Shown piece after piece: positions 26,688 to 36,462 of a stretch of 64,000 bases of DNA; the first letter of the stretch is position 1; every line of letters starts with the position of its first letter. This stretch comes from Oxalobacteraceae bacterium CAVE-383 (GTDB lineage Bacteria > Pseudomonadota > Gammaproteobacteria > Burkholderiales > Burkholderiaceae_D): positions 1,054,001 through 1,118,000 of the forward strand of contig REGP01000001.1 in NCBI GenBank assembly GCA_004134995.1. The letters run 5' to 3'. The notes beneath the pieces are model-generated. The model was given only the letters and a program-made list of their open reading frames with translations. It was not told the origin of the DNA and ran no database searches. The position numbers and the translations under genes are program-made.

Positions 26688-28262
26688 ATGGCAACCACGC
26701 CTCCCGTTCCCTATACGCCGCCACCGCCGCTGGCCGGCGCCAACCTGGTGCTGGGCACGCTTGCGGTATCGCTGGCGGTGTTCATGAATGTGCTCGATAC
26801 ATCGATCGCCAACGTCGCCATTCCGACCATCTCCGGCGACCTCGGCGTTTCGATCGATGAAGGCACCTGGGTCATCACCTCGTTCGCCGCGGCCAACGCG
26901 ATTTCGATTCCGCTGACCGGCTGGCTGACCCAGCGCATCGGCCAGGTCAAACTGTTCGTCTCCTCGATCATTCTGTTCGTGATCGCATCCTGGCTGTGCG
27001 GGCTGGCGCCGACCTTGCCGATCCTGCTCGGCGCGCGCGTCATGCAGGGCCTGGTGGCCGGACCGATGGTGCCGCTGTCGCAGGCGCTGTTGCTGGGCTC
27101 GTATCCGAAATCGCGTTCCTCATTCGCATTGGCCTTATGGGCCATTACGGCCGTGGTGGCGCCGGTGGTCGGGCCGGCGCTGGGCGGCTGGATTACCGAC
27201 TCCTATAAATGGCCGTGGATTTTCTATATCAATATTCCGGTCGGGCTGCTGGCCGCCGGCATTACCATGACGCTTTACCGCTCGCGCGAAACGCCGACCG
27301 TCAAGCGGCCGATCGATACACTCGGCCTGGTGCTGCTGGTGACCTGGGTCGCCTCGCTGCAGATCATGCTGGACAAGGGCAAGGATCTCGACTGGTTCGC
27401 CTCGCCGACCATCGTGATCCTGGGCGTGGTGGCGGCAATCAGTTTTTCGTATTTCCTGATCTGGGAATTGAACAACGAGCATCCCATCGTCGATCTGCGC
27501 CTGTTCACCCGCCGCAATTTCGCGGGCGGCACGCTGGCGATCTCGATCGGCTACGGCGTGTTCTTCGGCAATCTGGTGCTGCTGCCGCAATGGATGCAGC
27601 AATACCTCGGCTACCGCTCCATCGATGCCGGCCTGGCGACCGCGCCCATCGGGATTTTCGCGATTCTGGTGACGCCGTTCGTCGGCAAGTTCCTGCCGCG
27701 ATCGGATGCGCGCTGGATGGCGACCGCGGCCTTTTTCGGTTTTGCGCTGGTGTTCTACCTGCGCTCGCGCTACAACTTGCAGGTCGATTACTGGACGGTC
27801 ATCATGCCGACTCTGCTGCAGGGTATTCCGATGGCATTGTTTTTTGTGCCGCTGACCGTGATTCTGCTGTCCGGCCTGCCGCCGGAACGCATTCCGGCGG
27901 CAGCGGGATTATCGAATTTCGTGCGCGTTTTCTGCGGCGCGGTCGGCACTTCGGTGGCGACCACCGCCTGGAACAACCGCACCATCATGCATCACGCGCA
28001 ACTGACGGAAAAAGCCACGGTGTACAGCCCTGCCCTGCAGCAATCGGCATCGGACATCCGCAATCTGCTGGGGCTCGATCAGGGCCAGACGATCGCCATG
28101 ATCGAACGCAACCTGTCGGCGCAGGCCGCGATGCTCGGCATCAACGACATCTTCTGGATTTCCGCGGTAATTTTCATCGTGATCATCCCGTTCATCTGGA
28201 TTACCAAACCAGTCAAGAGCCCGGGCGGCGCCAGTGCGGAGGCGGCCGCGGCGGCGCATTAG
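26688..28262 (+). CDS. emrB: EmrB/QacA-type (DHA2) major facilitator drug exporter
   Basis: The 524-residue protein has about 14 hydrophobic helices and the DHA2 signature 'LDTSIANVAIPTISGDLG' in the first helix. 'LTQRIGQ' follows helix 2, and the antiporter motif is 'VVAPVVGPALGGWI'. It is a proton-driven inner-membrane exporter that works with the adjacent EmrA-like adaptor and NodT-like channel. The gene begins 13 bp after emrA and is followed by a strong hairpin terminator. The divergent TetR gene is the probable regulator. Confidence 0.93.
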   Translation: MATTPPVPYTPPPPLAGANLVLGTLAVSLAVFMNVLDTSIANVAIPTISGDLGVSIDEGTWVITSFAAANAISIPLTGWLTQRIGQVKLFVSSIILFVIASWLCGLAPTLPILLGARVMQGLVAGPMVPLSQALLLGSYPKSRSSFALALWAITAVVAPVVGPALGGWITDSYKWPWIFYINIPVGLLAAGITMTLYRSRETPTVKRPIDTLGLVLLVTWVASLQIMLDKGKDLDWFASPTIVILGVVAAISFSYFLIWELNNEHPIVDLRLFTRRNFAGGTLAISIGYGVFFGNLVLLPQWMQQYLGYRSIDAGLATAPIGIFAILVTPFVGKFLPRSDARWMATAAFFGFALVFYLRSRYNLQVDYWTVIMPTLLQGIPMALFFVPLTVILLSGLPPERIPAAAGLSNFVRVFCGAVGTSVATTAWNNRTIMHHAQLTEKATVYSPALQQSASDIRNLLGLDQGQTIAMIERNLSAQAAMLGINDIFWISAVIFIVIIPFIWITKPVKSPGGASAEAAAAAH

Positions 28263-28290
28263 ATATCCCCGCTTTCATGCATAAAAAAAA

Positions 28291-28324
28291 GGCGCCGCCG
28301 GAAACATTCCGGGGGCGCCTTTTT
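28291..28324. terminator. Bidirectional rho-independent terminator between emrB and fghA
   Basis: A 13-bp stem (GGCGCCGCCGGAA / TTCCGGGGGCGCC, one mismatch) with loop ACA is flanked by eight A on the left and five T on the right. It can stop transcription from both convergent genes. Confidence 0.9.
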
Positions 28325-28357
28325 ATTCGGCCTTGCGAATTGGCCGGACCATTCAGA

Positions 28358-29215
28358 CTATTTCAACTGCTTCGCATGAAACGCCACATGATCCTGCATG
28401 AAGGTGGAAATAAAATAGTAGCCATGATCGTAGCCTTCATGACGGCGCAAGGTCAGCGGCTGTCCGGCCTTGGCGCAAGCCGCTTCGAAATGTTCCGGCA
28501 TCAGTTGCTGCTGGCGCAGGAACTGGTCGGCCAGGCCCTGATCGATCAATATCTCCGGCGTCAGCGGCGATGAACGCCGTCCCATCAATTGCGAAGCATC
28601 GTGATCGCGCCAGGTTTCCTGGTCGCTGCCCAGATAATTTTCAAATGCCTTCTGGCCCCAGCCGCACTGCATCGGCGCCGTGATCGGCGCAAATGCGGAA
28701 ACCGAGCGGAATGTTTCCGGATGGCGCAAGGCCAGCGTCAATGCGCCGTGACCGCCCATCGAATGGCCGAAAATGCCGACGTTGCCGAAACCACCGCCGA
28801 CGTGCGCCGCGAACTCGGCCTTGATCAGCGGCAGCAGTTCGCCGACCAGATAGCTTTCCATGCGGAAGCGCTGATCCCACGGCGCCTGCGTGGCGTCCAG
28901 ATAGAAGCCGGCGCCGTCGCCGAAATCCCATTTGTCGGCGACGCCGGCGATGCCGGTATTGCGCGGGCTGGTATCCGGCGCCACCAGCATGATGCCGTGC
29001 TCGGCGGCGTAACGCTGCGCGCCGGCCTTGGTCATGAAGGTTTCCTCGGTGCAGGTCAGGCCGGCCAGGAAAAACAGGATCGGCAGCGTGGCGCCCTGCG
29101 CCGCCTGCGGCGGCCGGTATGCCGAGAATTTCATCGGCGAGCCGATCACTGCGGAATCATGCTGATAAAAACCCTGGACGCCGCCGAAACATTTGGTTTG
29201 GGAGATGGTTCGCAT
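28358..29215 (-). CDS. fghA: S-formylglutathione hydrolase
   Basis: The 285-residue alpha/beta-hydrolase of the esterase D family cleaves S-formylglutathione to formate and glutathione, the second step of glutathione-dependent formaldehyde removal. The nucleophile elbow GHSMGG contains catalytic S152; the conserved 'LAGLTCTEETFMTKAGAQR' and 'YDHGYYFI' (catalytic His) are present. It is separated by five bases from the stop of the upstream adhC gene, so the two enzymes are co-expressed. Confidence 0.95.
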   Translation of the reverse strand: MRTISQTKCFGGVQGFYQHDSAVIGSPMKFSAYRPPQAAQGATLPILFFLAGLTCTEETFMTKAGAQRYAAEHGIMLVAPDTSPRNTGIAGVADKWDFGDGAGFYLDATQAPWDQRFRMESYLVGELLPLIKAEFAAHVGGGFGNVGIFGHSMGGHGALTLALRHPETFRSVSAFAPITAPMQCGWGQKAFENYLGSDQETWRDHDASQLMGRRSSPLTPEILIDQGLADQFLRQQQLMPEHFEAACAKAGQPLTLRRHEGYDHGYYFISTFMQDHVAFHAKQLK

Positions 29216-29220
29216 GGGGC

Positions 29221-30327
29221 TTAGAACTCCACCACGGAACGGATCGATTCGCCGCTCTTCATCAGGTCGAAGCCCTTGTTGATGTCCGCCAGCTTCAGCT
29301 TGTGCGTGATCAGGTCGTCGATATTGAGCTTGCCGTCCATATACCAGTCGACAATTTTCGGGACGTCGGTACGGCCGCGCGCGCCGCCGAATGCCGATCC
29401 CTTCCAGACGCGTCCGGTCACCAGCTGGAACGGACGAGTGCTGATTTCCTGTCCCGCCGCCGCGACGCCGATCACGATCGACTGACCCCAGCCCTTATGG
29501 CAGCATTCCAGCGCCTGGCGCATGGTATTGACGTTGCCGATGCATTCGAAGCTGTAGTCGGCGCCGCCGTCGGTCAGGCCGATGATTTCCTCGACCACGT
29601 TCTTGCCGGCGGCGGCATTGATGAAATGCGTCATGCCGAATTTGCGCGCCATCGCTTCGCGTCCCGGATTCAGATCGACGCCGATGATCTTGTCGGCGCC
29701 GACCATGCGCGCGGCCTGGATCACGTTCAGGCCGATACCGCCGAGGCCGAACACCACGACATTGGCGCCCGCCTCCACCTTGGCCGTGAACAGCACGGCG
29801 CCGACGCCGGTGGTCACGCCGCAGCCGATGTAGCAGACCTTGTCGAACGGCGCATCTTCACGGATTTTCGCCAGGGCGATTTCCGGCACCACGATGTAAT
29901 TGGAAAAAGTCGACGTGCCCATGTAATGGAAGACCGGCTTGCCGTCGATGGAGAAGCGGCTGGTCGCATCCGGCATCAGGCCGCGGCCCTGGGTGCTGCG
30001 GATCGACTGGCACAGATTGGTTTTCTGCGACAGGCAGAATTTGCATTCACGGCATTCCGGGGTGTACAGCGGAATCACGTGATCGTCTTTTTTGAGTGTC
30101 TTGACGCCCGGCCCCACGTCGACCACGACGCCGGCGCCTTCATGGCCCAGGATGGACGGAAAAATTCCTTCGGGATCGGCGCCCGACAGGGTGTAGTAAT
30201 CGGTATGGCAAATGCCGGTGGCCTTGATCTCGACCAGCACTTCGCCGGCGCGCGGTCCGCCCAGTTCAACTTCTTCGATTGTCAGCGGCTGGCCCGCCTT
30301 CCATGCAATGGCTGCTTTTGTTTTCAT
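29221..30327 (-). CDS. adhC: S-(hydroxymethyl)glutathione dehydrogenase / class III alcohol dehydrogenase
   Basis: The 368-residue zinc enzyme oxidises S-hydroxymethylglutathione (from formaldehyde and glutathione) to S-formylglutathione with NAD+; it also acts as GSNO reductase in this family. Catalytic zinc ligands C40 and H62 (GHEGAG) and the structural zinc cysteines C92, C95, C98 and C106 are all present, with the Rossmann motif '[14 protein letters not shown]'. The ATG has AGGATC just upstream; the longer open frame runs through three tandem 9-bp repeats and is not coding. It heads the adhC-fghA operon. Confidence 0.95.
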   Translation of the reverse strand: MKTKAAIAWKAGQPLTIEEVELGGPRAGEVLVEIKATGICHTDYYTLSGADPEGIFPSILGHEGAGVVVDVGPGVKTLKKDDHVIPLYTPECRECKFCLSQKTNLCQSIRSTQGRGLMPDATSRFSIDGKPVFHYMGTSTFSNYIVVPEIALAKIREDAPFDKVCYIGCGVTTGVGAVLFTAKVEAGANVVVFGLGGIGLNVIQAARMVGADKIIGVDLNPGREAMARKFGMTHFINAAAGKNVVEEIIGLTDGGADYSFECIGNVNTMRQALECCHKGWGQSIVIGVAAAGQEISTRPFQLVTGRVWKGSAFGGARGRTDVPKIVDWYMDGKLNIDDLITHKLKLADINKGFDLMKSGESIRSVVEF

Positions 30328-30343
30328 CTGATCCTCATTTGAA

Positions 30344-30370
30344 TTGAATGCGTTGAATGCGTTGAACGCG
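30344..30370. repeat. Three tandem 9-bp units in the adhC leader
   Basis: TTGAATGCG occurs twice and TTGAACGCG once, back to back, beginning 17 bp upstream of the adhC start codon. The units lie in the untranslated leader, between adhC and the divergent binding-protein gene. No regulator can be named. Confidence 0.6.
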
Positions 30371-30459
30371 CGATGTGCCGGATTATCGCATTGCGCCGAA
30401 AAGTGCGCAGCCGACTTTTTCAGGGCAGAATGGCGTCTACGTATTTCACGGAGCGCTTC

Positions 30460-32070
30460 ATGCCTACAACGATATCCCCACCGCACCGCCCGCACCGTCC
30501 GTTCAGCAAGCATCTGGCCGCGCTGGCCCTGGCATTTTCAGCGCTGGCCTGCCTGCCGTCGACCGCGGCGCACGCCGCGGAACTGAAAATCGGCCTGTTC
30601 GCCGACGTATCCACGCTCGATCCGCATTTCAATAACATCGCGCCCAATGTAGCCATGTCGACGCATCTGTTCGATGCGCTGGTCAACGTCGATGCCGACG
30701 GCCGCCTGGTGCCGGGCTTGGCCACTTCCTGGAGCGCCATCAATCCGACCACGTGGGAATTCAAATTGCGGCACGGCGTGAAGTTCCACGACGGCAGCGA
30801 AATGACCGCCGAAGACGTGGTATTTTCGCTCGACCGCCCGGCCACGCTGACCAACAGCCCCGGGCCATTTACCAGTTACACCAAGCAGATCGTCGCCAAA
30901 CAGATCGTCGATCCCTATACCATCCGGCTCAAGACGGCAACGCCGTACGGTCCGCTGGCATTGGATGTCAGCACCATTTTCATCGTGTCGAAAAAAGCCG
31001 CGCTGCATGCGACCCAGGAAGATTTCAACAGCGGCAAGGCGCTGATCGGCACCGGGCCTTTCAAATTCGGTAAATTCACGCGTGGCGACCGGATCGAACT
31101 GGTGCGCAACGATGCCTACTGGGGACCGAAAAGCGATTGGGATAAAGTGACATTCCGCATTCTGACTTCGGATGGCGCGCGCCTGGCGGCCTTGCTGGCC
31201 GGCGAAGTCGATGCGATCGACAATGTGCCGCCGGCCGATGTCGCCGACGTTAAGAAGAATCCGAAATTTACCGTGGCGCAGAAAACATCATGGCGCACCA
31301 TTTTCTGGACGCTGGACCAATCGCGCGACGTGACGCCCGACATTACCGGCAAGGACGGCAAGCCGCTGGCGAGGAATCCCCTGAAAGACATTCGCGTGCG
31401 GCAGGCCATTTCCAAGGCCATCAATCGCCAGGCGCTGACCCAGCGCACGCTGGACGGGCTGGGCGTGCCGGCCTCGAATATCGTCGCACCCGGCATTCTG
31501 GGTTATGCGGATGCATTGAAAGTCGAGCCCTTCGATCCCGAAGGCGCAAAAAAACTGCTGGCCGAGGCCGGTTATCCGAACGGCTTCAACCTGACCCTGC
31601 ACGGCCCGAACAACCGCTATATCAACGACGAACGCGTGGTGCAGACCGTCGCGCAATTCCTGAGCCGCATCGGCATTACCTGCAAGGTTGAAACGCTGCC
31701 GCTGTCGGTCTATTTCGGCCAGGCGCGCACCGGCGCATTCAGCATGGCATTGCTGGGCTGGGGCACGCTGGCCGGCGATTTCGGGCTGCGCACGCTGGTC
31801 GGCACCGCCAATCCCGATACCGGCTGGGGTTCATGGAACTGGGGCCGCTACAGCAATCCGAAGGTCGACAAACTGGTGCAGTCGTCGCTGGCCTCGGTCG
31901 ACGCCAAGGCCCGCGAACAATTCGCCGAACAGGCCGCCGTGACCGCGCTGCAGGATTACGCCGTGATCCCGCTGCATCATCAGTATGCGACCTGGGCCTT
32001 GCGCAAAGGCCTGCAATACACGCCGCGCATCGATGAATTCACGCTGGCGCAGCAATTTCATCCGCAATGA
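30460..32070 (+). CDS. Orphan ABC-type oligopeptide/nickel-family substrate-binding protein
   Basis: The 536-residue protein belongs to solute-binding family 5. It has a signal peptide ([19 protein letters not shown], cleaved before AELK), the N-terminal '[13 protein letters not shown]' and '[26 protein letters not shown]' type segments, and a typical length. Such proteins capture peptides, glutathione, opines or metals in the periplasm. No permease or ATPase gene is adjacent, which is unusual for this family; partners must be encoded elsewhere. GGAG six bases before the ATG supports the start; upstream open frame is dismissed. Confidence 0.9.
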   Translation: MPTTISPPHRPHRPFSKHLAALALAFSALACLPSTAAHAAELKIGLFADVSTLDPHFNNIAPNVAMSTHLFDALVNVDADGRLVPGLATSWSAINPTTWEFKLRHGVKFHDGSEMTAEDVVFSLDRPATLTNSPGPFTSYTKQIVAKQIVDPYTIRLKTATPYGPLALDVSTIFIVSKKAALHATQEDFNSGKALIGTGPFKFGKFTRGDRIELVRNDAYWGPKSDWDKVTFRILTSDGARLAALLAGEVDAIDNVPPADVADVKKNPKFTVAQKTSWRTIFWTLDQSRDVTPDITGKDGKPLARNPLKDIRVRQAISKAINRQALTQRTLDGLGVPASNIVAPGILGYADALKVEPFDPEGAKKLLAEAGYPNGFNLTLHGPNNRYINDERVVQTVAQFLSRIGITCKVETLPLSVYFGQARTGAFSMALLGWGTLAGDFGLRTLVGTANPDTGWGSWNWGRYSNPKVDKLVQSSLASVDAKAREQFAEQAAVTALQDYAVIPLHHQYATWALRKGLQYTPRIDEFTLAQQFHPQ

Positions 32071-32081
32071 GCTGATTGCGA

Positions 32082-33332
32082 CTATTGCGACGCCACATCG
32101 TCGGCCGGCACCAGCCGGTCGACTTTGTACAGATCCGGAAACAGCTTGATCCATAGCGCCACCACAAACAGCGTGCCCAGCCCGCCCACCGCCACGGCGG
32201 GCACCGTCCCCAGCAAGGAAGCGGTAAGGCCGGACTCGAATTCGCCCAGCTGATTCGAGGTGCCGATAAACACCGAATTGACTGAGTTGACCCGTCCGCG
32301 CATTTCGTCCGGCGTTTGCAGTTGCACGAACGACGAGCGAATCACCACGCTGACCATGTCGGACGCGCCAAGAATCGCCAGCATCAGCAGCGACAGGATG
32401 AACCAGTGGGACATCGAAAATATCAACGTTGCCAAACCGTAGCAGGCGACCGCGGCAAACATGGTGCGGCCGACCTTGTTCTTTAAGGGATAGCGCGACA
32501 GCAGCAGCCCTGTCGTCAATGCGCCGATCGCCGGCGCCGAGCGCAGCATGCCGAGCCCAACCGAACCGGTATGCAGGATGTCGTGGGCATAGATCGGCAG
32601 CAGCGCGGTGGCGCCGCCCAGCAGTACCGCAAACAGATCCAGTGAGATCGCGCCCATCACGGCCGGCTTGCTGCGGATGAAGGCAATGCCGGCAAACAGC
32701 GTCTTCAGCGTCACTGCCGGCTTGGCCTTGACCGGCCGGTTGATGCGCACCAGCCACACCAGCAGCGCGGACAGCATGAACATCGCGAAGCTGCTGAAAT
32801 AAACCGCATCCGGCCCCGCCACATACAACAGCCCGCCCAGCGCCGGGCCGACGATGATGGCGATCTGCGTCACCGAGGCAAAGGCGGCGATCGCGCGCGG
32901 CAGCAGCGGCGCCGGCACGGTTGCCGACACCATGACCTGCATCAGCGGCGCGCTGAAGGCGCGCCCGATGCCGATAAAAAATACCGCGACGAAAATGACT
33001 TCCTTGGTCAGCCAGTCGCCGGCGCTGCCCACCCCCAGCAGCAATGCGCAACAGGCTTCGAGCAATACGCACGACATCAGAATGATGCGCCGATCGTAGC
33101 GGTCCGCCACATGCCCGACCACGAATACAAGAAACAGCGACGGCACGAATTGCACCAATCCGATCATGCCGAGATTGAATGCGCTGCCGGTCAATTGATA
33201 AATCTGCCATCCGACCGCCACCACCTGCATTTGCAATGCCAGCGTCGAGGCCACCCGGGCCAGGGAAAAAAAGCAAAAGGGACGTTGCTGCAGCAAGGAT
33301 TCGGAAACGGGATCGGCGATGGAAGATGACAT
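32082..33332 (-). CDS. MFS transporter, EntS-like exporter family
   Basis: The 416-residue protein has about 12 hydrophobic segments and the MFS loop motif 'GHVADRYDRRIIL' after helix 2. The repeated 'QTPDEMRGRVNSVNSVF' segment is characteristic of the MFS_3/EntS-type group, members of which export siderophores or act as drug exporters. It is convergent with the binding-protein gene (11 bp between stops). No siderophore genes are near, so the substrate is unknown. Confidence 0.85.
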   Translation of the reverse strand: MSSSIADPVSESLLQQRPFCFFSLARVASTLALQMQVVAVGWQIYQLTGSAFNLGMIGLVQFVPSLFLVFVVGHVADRYDRRIILMSCVLLEACCALLLGVGSAGDWLTKEVIFVAVFFIGIGRAFSAPLMQVMVSATVPAPLLPRAIAAFASVTQIAIIVGPALGGLLYVAGPDAVYFSSFAMFMLSALLVWLVRINRPVKAKPAVTLKTLFAGIAFIRSKPAVMGAISLDLFAVLLGGATALLPIYAHDILHTGSVGLGMLRSAPAIGALTTGLLLSRYPLKNKVGRTMFAAVACYGLATLIFSMSHWFILSLLMLAILGASDMVSVVIRSSFVQLQTPDEMRGRVNSVNSVFIGTSNQLGEFESGLTASLLGTVPAVAVGGLGTLFVVALWIKLFPDLYKVDRLVPADDVASQ

Positions 33333-33484
33333 AGGTATTGGGAGAGATGAAACAAAGGCAAAGCGGTGGGTATTGGAAGGCTGGCGTGAGGCGTGGCTGG
33401 CTGATTGCGCGTAATCTTACTTGATTGGCGTAAATTCCGCGTAAAAACCGAACAATCGATCCGGCCCGCGGAACGCGCCGGCGT

Positions 33485-34765
33485 TTATTTTTCCAAATTG
33501 AAATCCTGCTGTATTCGTTTTGCTTCCTGCGACGGCAAACCGGCCGCCTCGGCGAATTCCGGCCAGCGTTGCACGGCCGCGGCGACCTGGCGGTAAACGT
33601 CGCGCTTTGACGGAATGCCGAAGCGTTCGCCGGCCTGCTCCATATCGCGCCATTGAATATTTTTGAATTTGCCGTTGACCGACATCAGATGCTGGTAAGT
33701 CCACATGCCCTGCGGATTGTAGGCATGCGTGACATCGTAGGCCGGCGACAGGCGCCATTGGCCGTCGCGCTCCATCATGAAGGAAAAGTTCTTGGTGTGA
33801 TCGTCGCAATTGGCGGCCATGACGTTGAATATCATGCGCCGGAAGCCTTCGATCAGATCGGCCTCCGGCAAACCCAGCGCCTTGATGGTCTGGAAGAACT
33901 GGCTGTAATCGTGCGTGGCGGCCTGCCTGAAATCGAGATGCGCCATCGCGCACAAGGTCTGCATATGCAGGCGTTCGCCGTCGCGGCGATCGAAACGGCG
34001 CGTCATGAAGTGCGCGCGCTGGTTTTCTTCGAGCAAACGGCATTCGGTCATCCCGATGCCGGCCGCCGCCGCCATCAGGGAATACGCATATTCGATGCGG
34101 CCGTAGAAGGCGCCGGCGCCCAGTTCGCTGTCCTGTCCGACGCCGTCGAATTTCAGCAGCCAGAAATCGAATCCGGGCGGCGCCTTGAGCTGGCCCGAAC
34201 GGATTTCATTGGTGTCGGCATTCCACGCAATGACCGCCTTGGCGCGTGCGCCGCCGGCCGAAGTACCGACCTGGATCAGATTCATGATGGCGGCCTCGAT
34301 CTCGCGATCGCCTTCGAATTTTCCGGACAGCGCATCGCGCGAACTGCTCACCAGATCGGCGATCTCAACCGCGGTGGGCTTGATATTGCGCGGGCCTCGC
34401 GTGGGCTTGAAGGTCAGCGCGCCCATGCCGCGCCCGGCCATGTAGGCGAGGCGGTCCAACGGCGTGATTGCCGCCTTCGCTACGCCTTCGCGCGCCAAGT
34501 AGGCGTCGATCAGGGCATTGCCGAAATCGTCCGGCAAGGCATCGGCCAGCAGCGCCGGCAGGCGTTTGTAGGTGGCCTCCGGCAATAACGGGAACAGATG
34601 CACCGGCTGCGCGAGCGGCATCTGCAGAGGCGCCAGTTCGATGCCGCCGCGGCGCCACTTCGGCGCATATTCGAACGCGTAATAGCCCGAGACCGGATCC
34701 AGGCTGACCGCGCCGACCAGTTCGCCCCAGGCATGCACGGAAATGACTTCGACCGGCTGGTACAT
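33485..34765 (-). CDS. hipA: HipA-family serine/threonine kinase toxin
   Basis: The 426-residue protein has the full HipA kinase core. It has a glycine-rich loop with S169 (VGTSAGGARAKA; the homologous Ser is autophosphorylated in E. coli HipA), catalytic 'DDHTKNF' (D322, N326) and metal-binding D344 (SPAYDV). The N-terminal HipA_N segment is also present. The length is close to E. coli HipA, so the toxin looks intact. HipA phosphorylates glutamyl-tRNA synthetase and induces dormancy; related kinases use other synthetases. Its start overlaps the antitoxin stop (TGATG), implying coupled translation. Confidence 0.92.
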   Translation of the reverse strand: MYQPVEVISVHAWGELVGAVSLDPVSGYYAFEYAPKWRRGGIELAPLQMPLAQPVHLFPLLPEATYKRLPALLADALPDDFGNALIDAYLAREGVAKAAITPLDRLAYMAGRGMGALTFKPTRGPRNIKPTAVEIADLVSSSRDALSGKFEGDREIEAAIMNLIQVGTSAGGARAKAVIAWNADTNEIRSGQLKAPPGFDFWLLKFDGVGQDSELGAGAFYGRIEYAYSLMAAAAGIGMTECRLLEENQRAHFMTRRFDRRDGERLHMQTLCAMAHLDFRQAATHDYSQFFQTIKALGLPEADLIEGFRRMIFNVMAANCDDHTKNFSFMMERDGQWRLSPAYDVTHAYNPQGMWTYQHLMSVNGKFKNIQWRDMEQAGERFGIPSKRDVYRQVAAAVQRWPEFAEAAGLPSQEAKRIQQDFNLEK

Positions 34766-35139
34766 CAGGATTCACCGCCATCGGTATCGCTATCGGCCGC
34801 CTTGCCCTTGGCCGAACGCCTGCTGCGGAATACTTTCAGGCGCGGTTTATAGGCAGCCCGGGCCTGCATTATCTGGAGCGGACTGATGGCAACATGCGGC
34901 GCCAGAGCTTCCAGCCAGTCCGGACGGCCAAGCGTCTGGACTACCTTGATCAGGGTCTTCAGCGACGACCCCTTGCCGCCTTCCAGGTTTTTTAGCGCGC
35001 CCAGGCTGATATCGGCCCGTCCGGCCAGTTGAACCTGATCCAGATTGGCCCGGATACGCAGATTGCGAATCTGTTCGCCGAGATAAATTTCCCATTCCTC
35101 GACAGTCTTGCGTGGCGCAAGCGATGCAATGGCTTCCAT
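34765..35139 (-). CDS. hipB: HipB-like XRE-family antitoxin
   Basis: The 124-residue protein has an HTH_3 DNA-binding domain at about residues 22-75 (LGEQIRNLRIRANLDQVQLA ... SLGALKNLEGGKGSS) and a basic tail. It would bind the HipA kinase and repress the hipBA promoter. Compared with E. coli HipB (88 residues) it has extra residues at both ends. GGAGGG lies four bases before the chosen ATG; an in-frame ATG 11 codons earlier has no such site. The AT-rich upstream region holds repeated ATGCAT motifs that may be its operators. Confidence 0.88.
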   Translation of the reverse strand: MEAIASLAPRKTVEEWEIYLGEQIRNLRIRANLDQVQLAGRADISLGALKNLEGGKGSSLKTLIKVVQTLGRPDWLEALAPHVAISPLQIMQARAAYKPRLKVFRSRRSAKGKAADSDTDGGES

Positions 35140-35165
35140 ATACCCTCCGTCACAGAAGCCATAAT

Positions 35166-35240
35166 TATGCATTAAATAATGTATTTTTACTTATATATCT
35201 ATATTTGCATATTTTTTAAATGCATACTAATTTATGCATA
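35166..35240. promoter_or_regulatory. AT-rich hipBA promoter region with repeated ATGCAT palindromes
   Basis: The 139 bp between the antitoxin start and the preceding transporter gene are far more AT-rich than surroundings. They contain the palindrome ATGCAT at 35167, 35220 and 35234 plus a partial copy TTGCATA at 35205. The last two are 14 bp apart. HipB proteins autoregulate through multiple operators, so these are candidates. The exact promoter was not identified. Confidence 0.5.
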
Positions 35241-35278
35241 AATATACCTTTAAAGAGTATAAATTAACAATAAATTCA

Positions 35279-36265
35279 TTATTGTGTATTTTTTATGGAA
35301 TTCTGACGTTTTGCATAGCGGCTGGCAAGCACCGCGCATGTCAGCAATTGAATCTGATGAAACAGCATCAGGGGCAACAGCACCATGCTGACCGTGCTGC
35401 TGGTCAGCAGCACCTTGGCCATCGGCACCCCGGTGGCCAGGCTTTTCTTGGAACCGCAAAAAACCATCGTGATTTCATCTTCCTTGCTGAAACCGAAACG
35501 CCGGCTGCTCCAGGAAATGCTGACTACCATCAGTCCCAGCAGCAGGCAGCACACCAGGATCAGATTAAACACCGTGGCCAGCGGCACTTGGCGCCACAGC
35601 CCTTGCCGCACCGCTTCGCTGAATGCCGCATACACCACCAGCAGAATCGAGCCCTGATCCACCACCTTGAGCAAGCCCTTGTGGCTGTCGACCCAGGCGC
35701 CGATCCAACGCCGCGCCAGTTGGCCGGCCACGAACGGCAACAGCAATTGATAAACGATCTTCAGAATCGATTCCAGCGAAGAATGGCTGCCGTGCGATGA
35801 AATCACTATCAGCCCGACCAGTACCGGCGTCACGAAAATACCCAGCAGATTGGAAGCCGATGCACTGCAAATAGCCGCCGGCACATTGCCGCGCGCCACC
35901 GCGGTAAAGGCAATCGAGGATTGCACGGTGGAAGGCAATACGCAGAGAAAGAGAATGCCGATATACAGTTCAGGCGTGAGCACGGTCAGCAAGGCCGGCT
36001 TGAGGATCAGTCCCAGCAATGGAAACAGGACGAATGTGCTGCACAACACCGCCAGATGCAGCCGCCAGTGCGTGGCGCCGGCGATCACCGCTTCCCGCGA
36101 CAGCTTGGCCCCATGCAGAAAGAACAGCAGCCCGATCATCAGCACGGTAAGCAAATCGAGATCCGGTGCAATACGCACGCCGGCCGGGAAAAAACTTGCC
36201 GTCAGAACGACTGTCAGCAGCATCAAAGTCATGTTATCGGGTAAAAAACGGGGGCGCGGCGGCAT
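35279..36265 (-). CDS. Bile acid:sodium symporter (BASS) family transporter
   Basis: The 328-residue protein has about ten hydrophobic helices with family motifs 'LMIGLLFFLHGAKLSREAV', 'LPSTVQSSIAFTAVARGN' and 'FCGSKKSLATGVPMAK', typical of the YfeH-like branch of BASS carriers. These move organic anions with sodium. The gene starts at ATG; a TTG two codons upstream is possible. Its 5' side carries three 8-bp units of the type TCAATTCG. It is divergent from selO. Substrate unknown. Confidence 0.88.
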   Translation of the reverse strand: MPPRPRFLPDNMTLMLLTVVLTASFFPAGVRIAPDLDLLTVLMIGLLFFLHGAKLSREAVIAGATHWRLHLAVLCSTFVLFPLLGLILKPALLTVLTPELYIGILFLCVLPSTVQSSIAFTAVARGNVPAAICSASASNLLGIFVTPVLVGLIVISSHGSHSSLESILKIVYQLLLPFVAGQLARRWIGAWVDSHKGLLKVVDQGSILLVVYAAFSEAVRQGLWRQVPLATVFNLILVCCLLLGLMVVSISWSSRRFGFSKEDEITMVFCGSKKSLATGVPMAKVLLTSSTVSMVLLPLMLFHQIQLLTCAVLASRYAKRQNSIKNTQ

Positions 36266-36462
36266 AATCAATTTGTCAATTCGTTAATTCGTCAATTCAA
36301 TCGGATCGCAGGCGGCGCCGGATCCGGAAGGAGGCATAAAACCGATATTGTACGATGTATGACAAAATTATGTGGCGACGCACCAAATCCGCTTAGGCGC
36401 CGATTGCGCCCAAGTTGCAGCCGGTTGCGCCCCAATTGCGCTTCTCTGTCAAAATACGCGTT

